From Sorex araneus (Eukaryota > Chordata > Mammalia > Eulipotyphla > Soricidae): a DNA stretch of 64,000 nt. The first letter of the stretch is position 1. Each line of letters opens with the position of its first letter. The position numbers and the translations under genes are program-made. Location of the stretch: contig NC_073305.1 in assembly GCF_027595985.1 (NCBI RefSeq), positions 177,267,089-177,331,088 of the forward strand, in the 5' to 3' direction. Positions 9,106 to 20,965 of this stretch are shown in pieces. Under the pieces are notes generated by a model. The model saw only the letters and a program-made list of their open reading frames with translations. It had not been told where the DNA came from and did not search any database.

Positions 9106-10007
9106 TATTATTTAACAATAATAGATATTTTAAAATACTTTTGGAAGAAAGCCACATCCCTTAGGACTAAATAAAGTATATCAAATAGACTTTAAGTGAG
9201 ACCATTGAATATACTAATTAGCAAGACTATCAGATTGGGTCCTAGGACTGGGATGGGGCTGGCTCCACCCAAAAGGGAATAAGGCAACCATGGTGAGTCT
9301 TCAAAGTATCTGCCAGTGCCTTCATCACTGCTGGCATTCTCTGTCCTGGGCTGACTGCGGAGACTGAGACACAACTGCACTCGCTGCCCTGGTCCTCTCA
9401 GACTTTGGGTTCATAGCCAGATGGAGTTTGAAATGGAGTAAGCGAGGTGGGCAACAATTCTCTGGGACTCTGGAATCAACTCTTTTGGCCATACTGAGAT
9501 CATAGGGACTCCATCCATTTACCATACCATTCATTTACTATACCTTCCATGCTATCCACTTGTGCATTTCAGCATCACGGAATGAAAGGAGCCCCAAGAA
9601 GTGACGTTTATCTACTTACCACTACAGGACTAAGGGAGGGATAAAAATAAAAGACCAGCAAGTAGTCTGACTTCCTTCACATAAGAATGTCTGAGTTTAG
9701 CTTCTAACAGGAAAAGGTGGGCAAAAGACAGTAGTGGAAATTAGCTTCCTTTTATTTGCAAGGTGCAATCTGGCATTTAGCTGGAGGGAGTGACTGTAAA
9801 AAGATTTGCAGCAACAACTGTGAAAGAGAAATGGAATGTCAAGATTTCCTCCCCAGTGGGGCCAGCATCAGGGCCAGCATCAGGTCAGAGCAGATGGTAC
9901 CTCCCTTTATGCAGTTTGCTGAAAACATCCTAAAGGGTGGCTTGTCAACCTAGCAACTCCAACACTCTAATACAATGGGTTATGAGATAGCTAATAAGAC
10001 GCTGTGT
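9106..10007. other. apparently single-copy sequence
   Basis: No gene or repeat is recognisable except a 50-bp segment (about 9152-9213, 'taaataaagtatatcaaata') that recurs diverged at 11204-11256. 'gggccagcatca' is directly doubled near 9858-9880. Confidence 0.45.
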
Positions 10008-10177
10008 GAAGGGTTGGAGAGATAGTGCAGAGGGTAGGGAGTTTACCACAGCTGACCCAGGTTTGATCCCTGGCACTACATATGGTCCCCCAAGCCCCAC
10101 CAGGGGTGATCCTTGAGCACAGAGCCAGGAGTAAGCCCTGAGCACTGCCAATGTGCCCTCCCTACACACACAAAAAG
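10008..10177 (+). mobile_element. SOR-type SINE
   Basis: tRNA head lacking part of the region between A and B boxes, 'catatggtcccccaagcccc', and a CACACACAAAAAG tail. Degenerate TSD: AGACGCTGTGTGA before, AGATGCTTTATGA after. Confidence 0.85.
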
Positions 10178-10276
10178 ATGCTTTATGAAAACAATGATTA
10201 ATATGAATCCTTATTGGAAGTACTATAAGTTAAAAAAATAGCAAACTCGAAACACTTGTTCTTTTCATAACAATAT

Positions 10277-10312
10277 CTATATTTATCTCTATCTATCTAT
10301 CTATCTATCTAT
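10277..10312. repeat. (TATC)n microsatellite
   Basis: Tandem CTAT/TATC units. Confidence 0.9.
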
Positions 10313-10413
10313 AGAGAGAGTGGTTGGAACCCATGGCACCTTAAAAATATGATAGTAATGAAACAAAATGGGTTTAGGTTGCCATTCCTTTTAGTCTCAT
10401 TGATGGCTTTAAG

Positions 10414-11050
10414 GCAGTCTCTTGCCCCACACCTGACTGTCCTCACCAAGGCCCCTTGGAGGGGGTGGGTTGAGTTTCTCTCCCCGCCCCGAGAAGAGCC
10501 CCCACAGCCAAAGACCTCTGGATCCCAGCCACAGCCATGCTCAAGGCCCCTCTCCACACGTTCAGATGAGCCTCACGCATGAAAGAACTGGCAGAGGAAC
10601 CCAGGTGTGCTGGACCCGGGGCTGAGATCTCCAAGCCTGCTCAGATCAGAGCTGGGCCAATTCTGCCCAGATCCCCCATTTTCTAGTAACTAGGCAGTCA
10701 CACCCATAAAATGCCCCCCCACCCCCCTGCACCATAATCCCATCAATGGCCAACATCCAGAGACTATAAAACCGAGCTCCTGGAAGTGCTTCACAGCAGC
10801 ACGACATCCTATAGCCTAGTTCTCTCTCTGGAAGAACCTGGCAAGCTACTGAGAGTTTCCTGCTTGAATGGGAGAGCCTGGCAAACTCCCCGTACTGTAT
10901 TCATATGCCAAAAACAATAACAATGATGGGTCTTATTCCCCTGACCCTGAAAGAGCCTCCAATGCAGCACCATTGGGAAGGACAAGTAACGAGAGGCTTC
11001 TAAAATCTCAGGGCTAGGATGAGACCACTCAAGAAAATCGACAATCAATG

Positions 11051-11100
<50 letters not shown>
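10414..11100 (+). mobile_element. long RTE-tailed non-autonomous element (type C), full-length
   Basis: 687-bp unit from 'gcagtctcttgccccaca' through GC-rich modules (about 10470-10790), the SINE-like 'gaacctggcaagctactgag' and 'gccaaaaacaataac' blocks, then 'cctgaccctgaaagagcctc' to a (GAT)n tail at 11052-11100. The TSD TGATGGCTTTAAG lies at 10401-10413 and 11096-11108, overlapping the tail. Just before the tail the codons read KKIDNQW then poly-Asp, a diverged version of the RTE ORF2 end. Confidence 0.9.
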
Positions 11101-12477
11101 GCTTTAAGATTATCTCCATCTGAATCTTCCTTTTGCTGCTGAAGTTAGTGGATCTCTTCTTCATTATCCTTTTCTTTTTCTACCATGGATGATAAAATGG
11201 GCAACCATATCCCTTATGACCAAATAAAGTAAATCTAATAGACTTTAAGTGAGACCTACTGGCAAAGGGTTAAACTGGACCTCTCCTATTTGGGGGGTGG
11301 GTATCATTTTGGCTACTAAATTTACTTAATGGTGATAAAGATGTATCAGACACTAGGGGGTTCACTTCTAAACTTTCAGATGCCTTAAAGGCACTGGGAA
11401 GTGTTGGAGTGTGGCTTTGCCAAACAGTTGTTCTGTTCTCAAGTTGTTGGAACTGCTGCTGCCATACTTGGTGGAGAATAACCATGCAGCACAGGCAGCT
11501 TACTGGAATTCAAACAGCTCTATGTCCTTTATCATTTGAATCTTTGTAAAGAGAACTGCATTAATTGTGTGATGTGATTGGACAAAGGTGAGGAGGTTAA
11601 CTAGAAGCTGGTTTGCTATGAATAGAGATCATTCTGTCTGGAGGGATAGTTGCAGTGACAAGAAATAGACATGTGGTGGAAACCACAGATAATTGGGGAT
11701 TCAGAGCAGAGCCTGTGGGAATGGAAAGGAATGTAGGTAAAAGTACAAAGTCATCTGAAAATAAGTGGTAGATACAAAAATGAGACCGGAAGACATGTTG
11801 ATCAGGGATTTGGTAGGTATGAAATTCCTCAAAGGACCAAGGCTTGAGTCCTGGGCGAATGGAGGGCCAGGCAGTGGGAGACCACATGTGCAAAGGCCCT
11901 CCTGACTCCTGAGAGTTGGTCATCTTGACGGAAACCTTAAACATCACACCATGAAGGACTGGAGAGTGTCTACTAAGTGTTCATCTGGGTTCTACAAACC
12001 ACAAGTGCTGGGGGTATCCATGAAAAGGAGATGGAGATTCTGTAGACATCCTTGTGGGAAAAGAGGGCAAAAAGCCCACGTGACAAAGATCACTTGGGAG
12101 GAGTCAAGTGCAATGTATTTGGGGGAGGACTCTTTAGCTGAAAAATGGGGGATCTAATACGTGGGGAAGCACTTTAACCCTACACTCCTCACTCAGTCAG
12201 ACTCTCTCCCCAGCAGTGCTCTGCTGCAAATCCCTCTCCCTTCAGTTCTGGAAACTCAGATCTTGCCTCTGAAAACCGGGAACCCTATCCCTGTCTGCAG
12301 GATCTCCCCCTTTTCAGAAGAAACTATCTTCTTTCTTCAGAGAGGCAGGAAGCTCCTGCAACCACACATGTGAACTGCATTCCTTACCTAGTTTTATTGT
12401 TATAGAAAAACTCTCTCTATATGTATTTATTAATTCCTATGACAATAACTGCATAGTCATTTGAGTCTTGACATATA
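11101..12477. other. apparently single-copy sequence
   Basis: Apart from the shared segment at 11204-11256, no repeat and no protein-like frame is recognisable over 1.4 kb. Confidence 0.45.
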
Positions 12478-12618
12478 TATTGGCTTTGGGGACACAATCA
12501 GGGATCAGTCCTGGTGAGACTCAGGGAATCATAACTTTGGTGCAGGGAATTGAACCTGGGTTGGCTGCCTGCAAGGTAAGCACTCTACCCACTATACTAT
12601 GGCTCGCTCTGGCCCTGG
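12478..12618 (-). mobile_element. old SOR-type SINE
   Basis: Antisense: 'gggatcagtcctggtgagac', 'gaattgaacctgggttggct', 'gcactctacccactatacta'. It lacks the poly-T start. Confidence 0.75.
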
Positions 12619-13326
12619 TTTTTCAATTGATATTCAGCACCCAGAGGTTTGACCCACTCACAAGATCAGATTGTCTCTTGCCTGGCTTAGGTTGTTGAAA
12701 GGATTGGGGGTAGGTACTGAAGACACAGAATAAGAGTTTCCTGTTGTTATAGAGTGAGGCCGTGTCCCCCTGGGATTGGTGGACATGTCTGAGGGCTTCT
12801 CCACCCGAGCCAAGGGCACTCAGTGAATGAATACAGGATGATATGCTAGAAGATTTCCCCTACATTTCCCTGTTTTCTTCTGCACGAGGAGTAATTTTGC
12901 TTAAGAACAGGATTCGTGAGAACTGTTCTGGGAGTTCTAAAGAAGACACCTCACTTAATTTTTAAAAGAAGTAGCTGGAGAATAGCCACGCCTGTTCTCC
13001 TTAGTTGATGAAAGACACATTGCTTCATGAAATAAAACATCTCAGTCTTTCAAGTGGACGTTAGTGGGAATTTTAGGTAACAGCAAATGGGGAATTCCTG
13101 GCACAGCAAAGAACGTGAATAGAGAGTTTGAAACCGCCAACAGTCTCTCTTGCTTGATCCCTTAATGTCTCTGGCAATGTTCTTCATCCCCTCTGTTCTA
13201 GCCGAGAACTTCACCATTCAGAGCACCCCGCAAGATGAGAGGGGGAGGGTGGAAAAGAAGCTGGGGGGAGGGGGCAGGGCTCGAGGGAGGGATTCAAACC
13301 AGCCTCTCATAGAATATACACTGACA
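12619..13326. other. apparently single-copy sequence
   Basis: Nothing recognisable; a G-rich purine patch lies at about 13236-13290. Confidence 0.45.
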
Positions 13327-13512
13327 GGGATAAGATAGTAAGTACAGTGGCTAGAGCGCTTGCCTTGCATGCAGCAGACCTACTTTCTCTCTCCAGCACC
13401 CCATATGGTTCCCCGAGCACCACCAGGAGTGATTCCTGAGTGCACAGCCAGGAGGAACCTCTGGGCACTGCCAGGTGTGGTCCACAAACCAAAAACACAC
13501 CCCACTCCCCCC
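13327..13512 (+). mobile_element. SOR-type SINE
   Basis: tRNA head with a degraded B box, 'agcaccccatatggttcccc', 'gagcaccaccaggagtgatt' and 'gccaggtgtggtcc', then an AC-rich tail. Confidence 0.88.
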
Positions 13513-15846
13513 CGCAAAAAAAAATCAGAAAAGCCCACGAATATACATCAACAAATTAAACTTGAATTATTTCCAAGAAAAGCACAGTCCTTGTGGAATT
13601 TTCTCCAGATAGACAGGTAGGAATTGGAGGTGAGCAATAGAGTTGACTGAAAAGGTTCGCAGACCCCAGGGGAGGCTTGGAGGCACAGAGGTGGTGAGAG
13701 ACATCCTCCTCCTTGGCACGCCACAAGGGACGCGCTTCCTGACGGTGCAGCGAGCTGGAAGGAGGGCGAGGCTGCAAGCAAGGGCAGGAATCTCCTGCAG
13801 ACAGGCTCCCAGACGAGGTGGAGCATTCAATTGCCCTGGAGGGCGGATTCCCTCCCGCCTGGCGCTGCAGAGAAGGTGCACCCAGAGGTCACGGGCAAGT
13901 TCCACTCCTAGAATCTTCCATGGCATCTAACAGCAACTTGATCAAAGTCCGAATGTGGCTTTCAGGGCAGTGGACCCTGACAGCGGGTCAGAAGGACCGA
14001 GTTCCACCTGCCCCCGGGGCACTTTTCTGAGCAGCGTCTGGGTAATCTCCGGGTTCATGAATCAAGATCATTTCCCACGGCTGACCGGTCCCTGCACGGA
14101 AAGCGCTTTCCTAATGCAGCCGAAAAATGAGTAAGCCAGGGCTCACTGGTATTCTCGTTGGACAGAGTGGAGACCCTGGGTCAAGGAGTTTCCTTTCCTT
14201 CCTGTCTGGGTTTCTGCTCTGTCCTCGCTACCCAGTGATTCTCGAACAGAAAGAAAAGTGCGTGACTCAAAGCAAAGCTGGAGCCCGGGACGCACCTTCC
14301 CCGCGTGTCTCCTGCGCGCCGGCATCTCGTTTCCTGTGTCTGCGGCAACTTTTATCTTTTTTGGGGGCCACACCTGACTGTGCTCAGAGCTTCCTCTTGG
14401 CTCTGACCTCAGAAGCCAGTACCGGCAGGGCCCAGAAATCAAACTCCGGCTGGCTGTGTGCAAGACCGGCGCCCTGGCGGCTGTCCTGCCTCTCCTGTTC
14501 CTCTCCAGGCTCCCTTTTCTGGGTTGCTCCCTGCGCCTTATCCCGCAGGTCGGCTACTTCATTTCCCAGATGTCAGGTGTCTCCCTGACTGCAGCCTGCA
14601 CGCAGTGCTGTGAAGCTTGGCTATGGACACTGCCTTGCTTTCCAATGTAGCCTTCCAGGAAGCAGCCAAATTTGAGGAAGAATGCAGAATGGGGGAGACT
14701 GAATTGGGCTTTCTGCGCTGCCTCCGCTCTGGCTGTGTCTCTGAGCTTTTTCAAGCTTCCGTCTTGTCACCTGTGAAGTGTCCCCAGCCCACAGGGTGAC
14801 GACACCTCCCTGGCTGCCAGGGAGTTCTTGGAGATGCCAGCAGCGAGAATGGCTGTGGGGTTTCACTGAGCTCAAGTGTGGACCAAACGGAGTAGGGATG
14901 GTGAGGTTGAGACCATGGGGAGGCTTCCTCAGACGGGAGTTCTCTAAGCCTCACCCCTCACAGAAGGGAAGAGACTTGGGGCATGAGGAGTCAACTGAGG
15001 ATGATGGAGAAAACTAGGCTTTTTGTCGTGAACTTAGTAGTGTCTGAGCACATGCTGATTTTCAGTGCCGTATATCTGAAACTTCTATTAAGGTCAATGC
15101 AGCATGACATCAGTGAAGTAGGAAAATGCCCGGAAACTCTGCAGCCATCCCGGAGTAATGGGGCAGGACGGATCCTAGGCTGCTGGGAGCCACATGGGCT
15201 CTGCAGAGGAGCTGAGCTCTCCATCGCTCTCGTGCTCTTGGGTGCAATTGCCTCTTTGCATCTTCATCCTCAAAGCCCCACAGCTCCCTGTGCTTTCCAG
15301 CAAGGGCTGCTGGCTGGAGGGCATGCCTTCTACTCTACCATAAACCTTGAGACATTAGAGCGAGAGCAAGAGAAGGCCTGTGTCTGCACTCACGATCCTC
15401 TTCCTGGTGAAAGAGGAACCCTCGCAAGCTGCTGTGAGCAGTCCCATGTTTGACTGCCCCATCCTATGTTTTCGACTTTTGTGAACTCCCGGGCTCTTTC
15501 TGAAAAATAGGGAGTTAACAATTGTCCAGCATAGAATTCTGCCCGAGCGCGTAGGCTCATAGGGAGACTAAGATATGGACACGGCCGGAGGCAAATAGCC
15601 AGAAGGACTCAAACCAGCTAGACCCCTCTTTTACAACTTCTTGCACTCTCTGGAACACAAAGACCTGGTTTGCCTATAAAATCCCCACAAAGAGAGCCAG
15701 AATTAACTTAGTCCTATGCTAAGTTTGTCCCCAAATGGAGAGTTCCTATTTCTTTCTCTTCTACTTTCCAATCAACTCTTTCACTTTCCAGCTCTGAGCA
15801 TGAGCATCTTTATTACTCAATATTTTCATTCTTTATTACTCAATAT
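13513..15846. other. long low-repeat stretch, GC-richer at 13640-14340
   Basis: The largest repeat-poor stretch upstream of IYD (one SINE at 14352). The part from about 13640 to 14340 has clearly more CpG and GC than its surroundings. Frames of up to about 150 codons occur on both strands, but none resembles a known protein. A distal regulatory element or a non-coding RNA exon is possible; neither can be shown from one sequence. Confidence 0.35.
14352..14490 (-). mobile_element. old SOR-type SINE
   Basis: Antisense: 'tttttgggggccacacctga', 'actgtgctcagagcttcctc', 'aatcaaactccggctggct'. The tRNA head is eroded. Confidence 0.8.
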
Positions 15847-15856
15847 TTTCATTCTT

Positions 15857-16022
15857 GGGGCTAGAGCAATAGCACAGCAGGTAGGGCGTTTGCCTTGCAC
15901 GCAGCCGACCTGGGTTTGATTCCCAGCATCCCATATGGTCCCATGAGCACCGTAATTTTTGAGTGCAGAGCCAGGAGTAACCACTGAGCATCTCCGGGGG
16001 TGATCCAAAAAGAAAAAAAAAA
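15857..16022 (+). mobile_element. SOR-type SINE
   Basis: Nearly full-length with a small internal loss after 'catgagcacc'. TSD TTTTCATTCTT / TTTCCATTCTT at about 15846-15856 and 16025-16035. The 5' flank itself is a 27-bp direct duplication (TTATTACTCAATATTTTC, from 15810). Confidence 0.93.
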
Positions 16023-16039
16023 AGATTTCCATTCTTGAT

Positions 16040-16300
16040 TTCATCAACAGCCATGATCCAGAGACTCATAAATCTCTTGGAAGAGAGCATAAACGACTCG
16101 CCATAGCCATGCCACTGGACCTTGTGCCAGACTGTTTCATTTGGGGCATTGTGGAGGAGGGGCTGGTGATTTCTCCTCCCCGCCCCAAGGACCCAGCCCT
16201 GGCAGCCAAAAGCCTCCGGAACTCAATCTCTGCCACACTCACAGCCACTTTCCACATGCTCGGGCCGAGCCTCACCTATGAGTGAATCTATTCCCAGACA
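16040..16300 (+). mobile_element. fragment of a type-C element
   Basis: Begins with the end of one unit ('ccatgatccagagactcata', 'cttggaagagagca') and continues with the start of another ('ttgtgccagactg', 'ccacatgctcgggccgagcc'), so it spans a unit-unit junction like that at 43490. Confidence 0.75.
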
Positions 16301-16389
16301 ACTCATACATCACACCACTCACATTCCAAGACTAGCACACCACATTTGGGGGGGTTTAAAGTAGAAAGCAACCAATCTTAGAGGAAAAT

Positions 16390-16440
16390 ATATTTTTACA
16401 TATATATATGTACACACATATAAGTATATAAGAGCACACA
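16390..16440. repeat. AT-rich (TATATG)-type simple sequence
   Basis: Alternating ATAT and ACAC stretch preceding the L1 3' UTR. Confidence 0.7.
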
Positions 16441-16767
16441 GGGCACAAGGCTCAACCTTTAACAACATGTTAATGATCTCTTATAGGGCTTAATGGCCCC
16501 TAGGTGAAATACAATAATCTTCACAAACTTTCCTCTAAGAAAACTTTTTTGGATCAGCTTTGGAGGCTTATTCATAACAAACAATACAAAAGGAATTATT
16601 TCGGTTCTGCTTTGGGGCAGGGGTTGGGGTTTGGGATGGAAACATCCAAAATATGGTGGTGGGAAAGTGTAATGGTGGTGGGATTGGTGTTCAAATATTA
16701 AATGTAATCAATTATTGTGAATTACTTTATAAAAATAAAATAAAATTTAAAAAAAGAAATAAAAAAC
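16440..16767 (+). mobile_element. L1 3' UTR fragment
   Basis: 'gtggtgggattggtgttca' and 'attattgtgaattactttat' followed by AATAAAATAAAATTTAAAAA, the shrew L1 3' end also seen at 20040 and 32896. Confidence 0.8.
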
Positions 16768-16815
16768 TCTGTCTAGGCGTCTGTATGAGAAAGAGTCAAC
16801 CAAAAAGATTTCTCA

Positions 16816-16990
16816 GGACTGGAGCAATAGCACAGCAGCTACGGTACTTGCCTTACATGCAGTCGACCCGGGTTTGATTCCTGGAACCCCATACTGTCCC
16901 CTTAGCCTGCCAGGAGTGATTCCTGAGTGCAGAGCCAGGAGTAAGCCCTGGGTACTACGGGGTGTGACCCTAAAGCAAAGCAAAACAAAT
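16816..16990 (+). mobile_element. SOR-type SINE
   Basis: Full-length: tRNA head, B box (GGGTTTGATTCC), 'gccaggagtgattcctgagt', 'acggggtgtgaccc' and a CAAAGCAAAACAAA tail. Confidence 0.93.
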
Positions 16991-17479
16991 ATTTCCTGAG
17001 AAATGGTTTTTTGTCTTGGTGGGAAAGACAGCCTTGCATGTCAGATGGAGATCGGGGCTAGTGGGACAGAACGGGGACTGTGTTCAGGACCTGCCTTTCC
17101 CATTCCCCAGAGCCCTAAACTCCAAAGGAAGGCTAAGCTGCTCATCTTTATCTCACGGAGAGGCAGGGGACGCTGTTTCCCATGAGATCAGTTCAGTGGA
17201 AGAAAGCCGACTGAAACAGCTTGTGTCCTCAGTGCCACTGTCTCCATTGAATGCCAGCAGATGACCCACAGAGGGAGTGACTTAACCCATCCATAAAAGA
17301 GATACCTGTCTGTTGAGCCTGCAAAGCTGACTTCCTGTGCCTCTCTGTCCACCCGTGCTTAGCTGTTCTTTCCCACCTGTGCCCCTGAAGAACCTTTCCT
17401 GAACCACGAATCAGGAAGTCAGTCAAGACATACAATCATGCACTGCCTTTCTCGTTCTCACACATAATAAATTCAGCCT

Positions 17480-17640
17480 CAGGGCCCAAGTGATACCACA
17501 GCAGATATTATTTTTGCCTTGCATGCGGCTGACCTGGGTTCGATCCCCAGCTCCCCGTATGGTCCCCTGAGCTCATCAGGAATGATCCCTGAGCATAGAG
17601 ACAGGAGGAATCCCGGAGCATTGCCACATGTGGCAATTCA
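17480..17640 (+). mobile_element. SOR-type SINE
   Basis: Diverged head (gataccacagcagatattat), intact B box GGTTCGATCCC, 'cgtatggtcccctgagctca', truncated 3' end without an A-tail. Confidence 0.85.
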
Positions 17641-19658
17641 ATGCAGACTGAATCTTTCCTAGGCTTTGTGTCCGTTCCTAATTGCATCGAGTGCCAAAGA
17701 ACTCTGGAGCTGAGAGCACCAGGGAGAAAAGCGACAATAGAGACTCCAAAGGCTATGCAGCTCCAAAGGCTCTATTTTCAGGGAAAACCCAAGTTGTCCC
17801 TTGAGTAGTGAGGGGCCAGGAGGAGAGCTGGGGTTCAAGAAGTGAGTGGGGAAGATGTAGTGGGGCCAGGTGGGATGTGGGCACCGACTCTGGGCAAGAT
17901 AAGAAGCCGACTAAGAGCAAGAGAGTATCATGAGCTAAGTTGTTTTCGCAAGGGTCCCCGGCCAGGGCTGAGGAGAGAGAGGGAGCAAGGACAGAGCATG
18001 GAAGGCAGATGAAAGCGTCAAGCTCAGTCTCCCGGTGAAAAACCACAGGAAACGCTGATTGGAGAAAAAAGCCAAATGTTCTCTGTGGTCAGGGCTGGAG
18101 AGGCCCACCAGGCCCAGTCAGACAAGGTCAGGGAGAGAGACCCGATGTGATGGTATGAAACCCTGATCCCAGCTTGAAATGTGGCTGGGAGTCACGTTAT
18201 CTGATGGCAAGCTGAAAACAATAGGGTAAGAAATCAGAATCTGAGCATTGGTGTTCTCCCTCACTCTGGTCTGAAACTTTATTCACTTCTGTGTTCCTGT
18301 GGTCTTCCCTGCAATGTTTGTACAATATTCTACCACTTGCTCCACTAAGAATCAGGGTGGAGAGGATTCAAAGGCCATCAGATCAGAACCAGCACAGAAT
18401 GAATCAGCACTTTTCTCTGCACAGATTTGGTAGAATAACTTTAGACCAGATTTTTGCGTGGAAGTTGGAGAGGAAACAACCCCCACCCCCACCCCCACCC
18501 CCCAAAAAAGAAAATTGTCATGGCAGCTTCCTCTGGCTTATCTCAACCTCACACATGTGGAACTCACTTGACCTTCAAGTTCCTTTCTTGGAAGCTAAGA
18601 CCAGGAACTTGAACTTTTGGTAACTCTGGAGTCTCTTTAGCTCAATAAGATGAGACGGTGAGTGGCGCCCGCTGAAGGGAGATGGGAAAGAAAATCTGAT
18701 TGTGTGGTGGGCCCAAAGGGCTGAGTCATAGCCACTCTCATGGGCCGTGATTTTGGGATGTGACTGACCAACTCGCTTAGCATTTCTACCTTCACTGTTG
18801 AGAAAGGGGAATAAGAGAACAACCAATCTCCATTACCCCTAGATTCTGTATGTATTAGTCGGCCTCCTTGCTAAAATTTTTTTGGAATCTCCCATATCAT
18901 CACTCCTGGCCCATCTGCAGTTCGACAAGAACTTAATCTGAGCACCAGACCCTTGGTGTTACCTGATGTGCAGATTCCTGCAGGATAGCTTCCCCCTTTT
19001 TATCATGATTCCATGAAAAAAATCCTGTTTGCAACAGGCATCCTTTCCTCCATATTTACCTCATGTCACATCTTTTAAAGTTATTTTCCTTTTGGTAACT
19101 TTGCTCTTTGAAGTGGTTCCAAACCTCATGCTGAAGTGGTTCCTGGTGTTCCTAAGTGCAAAAAGGCCCTGTGGAGAGAACACAGGCCTTAGAGGATGCT
19201 TCATCCAGGAGTGAGTCACAGTGCCAGTGGCCATGAGTCCATGAGTTCCAAGTGTAAGTGAGAGTAGATGCTAATAACATAAATACTCATCAGTCACGAT
19301 CCCTTCATGACAGTGCTCTAGCCAGGGACTCCCCAGAACCTAAGACATTTCTTCTCCAGGAGTGATGATTCACTATTTGAAAATTTATTATTTATGCAGA
19401 CATTTTGTAACAGAGTTTTCCAAAGCGGTGATACTATTCCCCAGACTGGACAGTGTTAACCTCAAGATTAATCGGGGAACCTGGGATGGCAGCACTAATT
19501 TCACGTGCAATCGGCGGGCTTTTTACTGAACAAATTAGCTTGAACACTTAAACACAGTAGATTTCCAAGGGGATGCTGTGTAATATTTTTTTCTGAATAA
19601 ATGGTTGCTAAAGAGATGTGTGGTCAATTAATCAAAGAGAAACACTGTAAAATTTTAC
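17641..19658. other. apparently single-copy sequence
   Basis: About 2 kb with no recognisable interspersed repeat; only a (CCCCAC)n patch at 18479-18505. No credible coding exon. Confidence 0.45.
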
Positions 19659-19669
19659 TCATTGTGGTA

Positions 19670-20008
19670 GCACTGTAGCACTTCCTTGGAAGTGACTTGG
19701 GCGCCATTCTCTCAGGAAAGCTCACCCAGAGTATCGTACTGTCACACTGTCATCCCGTTGTTCATCGATTTGCTCTGAGCGGGCACCAGTAATGTCTCTA
19801 CTGTGAGACTTGTTGTTACTGTTTTTGACATACCGAATACGCTACTGGTAGCTTGCCAGGCTCTGCTGTGTGGGTTGGATACTCTTGGTAGCTTGCTGGG
19901 CTCTTTGAGAGGGATGGAGGAATCAAAACTGGGTCGGCCACGTGCAAGGCAAACTCCCTACCCTCTGTGCTATAGCTCCAGTACATAAATCATTTATGTA
20001 CACATAAA
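19670..20008 (-). mobile_element. RTE-tailed SINE carrying extra 3' sequence
   Basis: Antisense type-B SINE (core 19739-19981) bounded by an 11-bp TSD (TCATTGTGGTA at 19659-19669 and 20009-20019). Between the TSD and the SINE tail lie 53 bp (19683-19735) that match, in reverse, the flank of the SINE at 5201-5450, followed by GCACTGTAGCAC at the very 3' end. Confidence 0.93.
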
Positions 20009-20039
20009 TCATTGTGGTACATAACTAAACAAAACAATC

Positions 20040-20965
20040 AAGTAATGCTAATTAAAATTGCAGATTGTTAGACAAAATTAGTGATTACCAAATGGGAAGT
20101 TTATCTGTTTAACCCCTAGAAAAATGTATAGAGATTTCTCAGAAAAGTTACTATACAGCTGCCATATGACCTAGCACTTTTGTTTCTTGGTTTCTCCCTC
20201 CAAGACACAAAGGCATTTATCCATCAGGACATATGCACACCATTTTTATTGCAACACTTTGCATAAGAGCTAGGCTATGGAACATAATAGCTAGGCTAGG
20301 TAGATCATAAGGCAATAGTCTATAGACCCAATGGAATACTATGCAGCTTCAAGGAATGATGAAATCATGCAATTCACAGCAACGTGGATGGAAATGAAGG
20401 ATATCATGTTAAATGAAGTTAATCAGAAGAAGGATGAGCAGAGGACGAACTCACTAATCTCTGGTATATGGAATAACAGAGAAAGGGGTGCAATGTTTCA
20501 AAGCAGATGGATACCTAGATTACCCTTGACTCTAGATTATAGAAATCTATAGAAATATAGTCTATAGTCTATAGAAATATAGACTATAGAAATATAGGCT
20601 CTAGATTTTAGAAGGAAGGGAAAGAAACAAAGAAAGGAATGGGTAAGAAGTGGTGGATGGGAGGTAACGGGTGGGAGTCAGGAACCTTAGGCACTTTAGT
20701 GGAGTAAAGGTGTGGTATACGTAACTATCTGAACCACAGAATCAACACACTAAAAGCAGGAGATCTAAACTACAATAACCAAACTTAAAATGTGGCTGTC
20801 ATGGAGGTACACTGAAGGGCTGGAGGGAACCTGGGGACAATGTGGAGGGAAGTTGACACTGGCGGTAGGATTGGTGCTGGAACACTGCATGTCTGAAATT
20901 CAATTATGAATAACTTCGTAAATCATGGTGCCGTAATAAAAAACTAATAAAATTTAAAAATGCTT
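20040..20965 (+). mobile_element. L1 3' fragment with its A-rich end
   Basis: 'ccatatgacctagcactttt', 'caatggaatactatgcagct', 'caacgtggatggaaatgaag' then the 3' UTR ('ggattggtgctggaacactg') and AATAAAATTTAAAAA. About 0.9 kb, one of the longest L1 pieces here. The 20540-20600 part has local direct repeats of CTATAGAAATATAG. Confidence 0.88.

Noticed and set aside
14127..14588. 153-codon frame in GC-rich DNA
   Set aside because: Overlaps an antisense SINE (14352-14490) and has opposing frames of similar length; explained by GC content.
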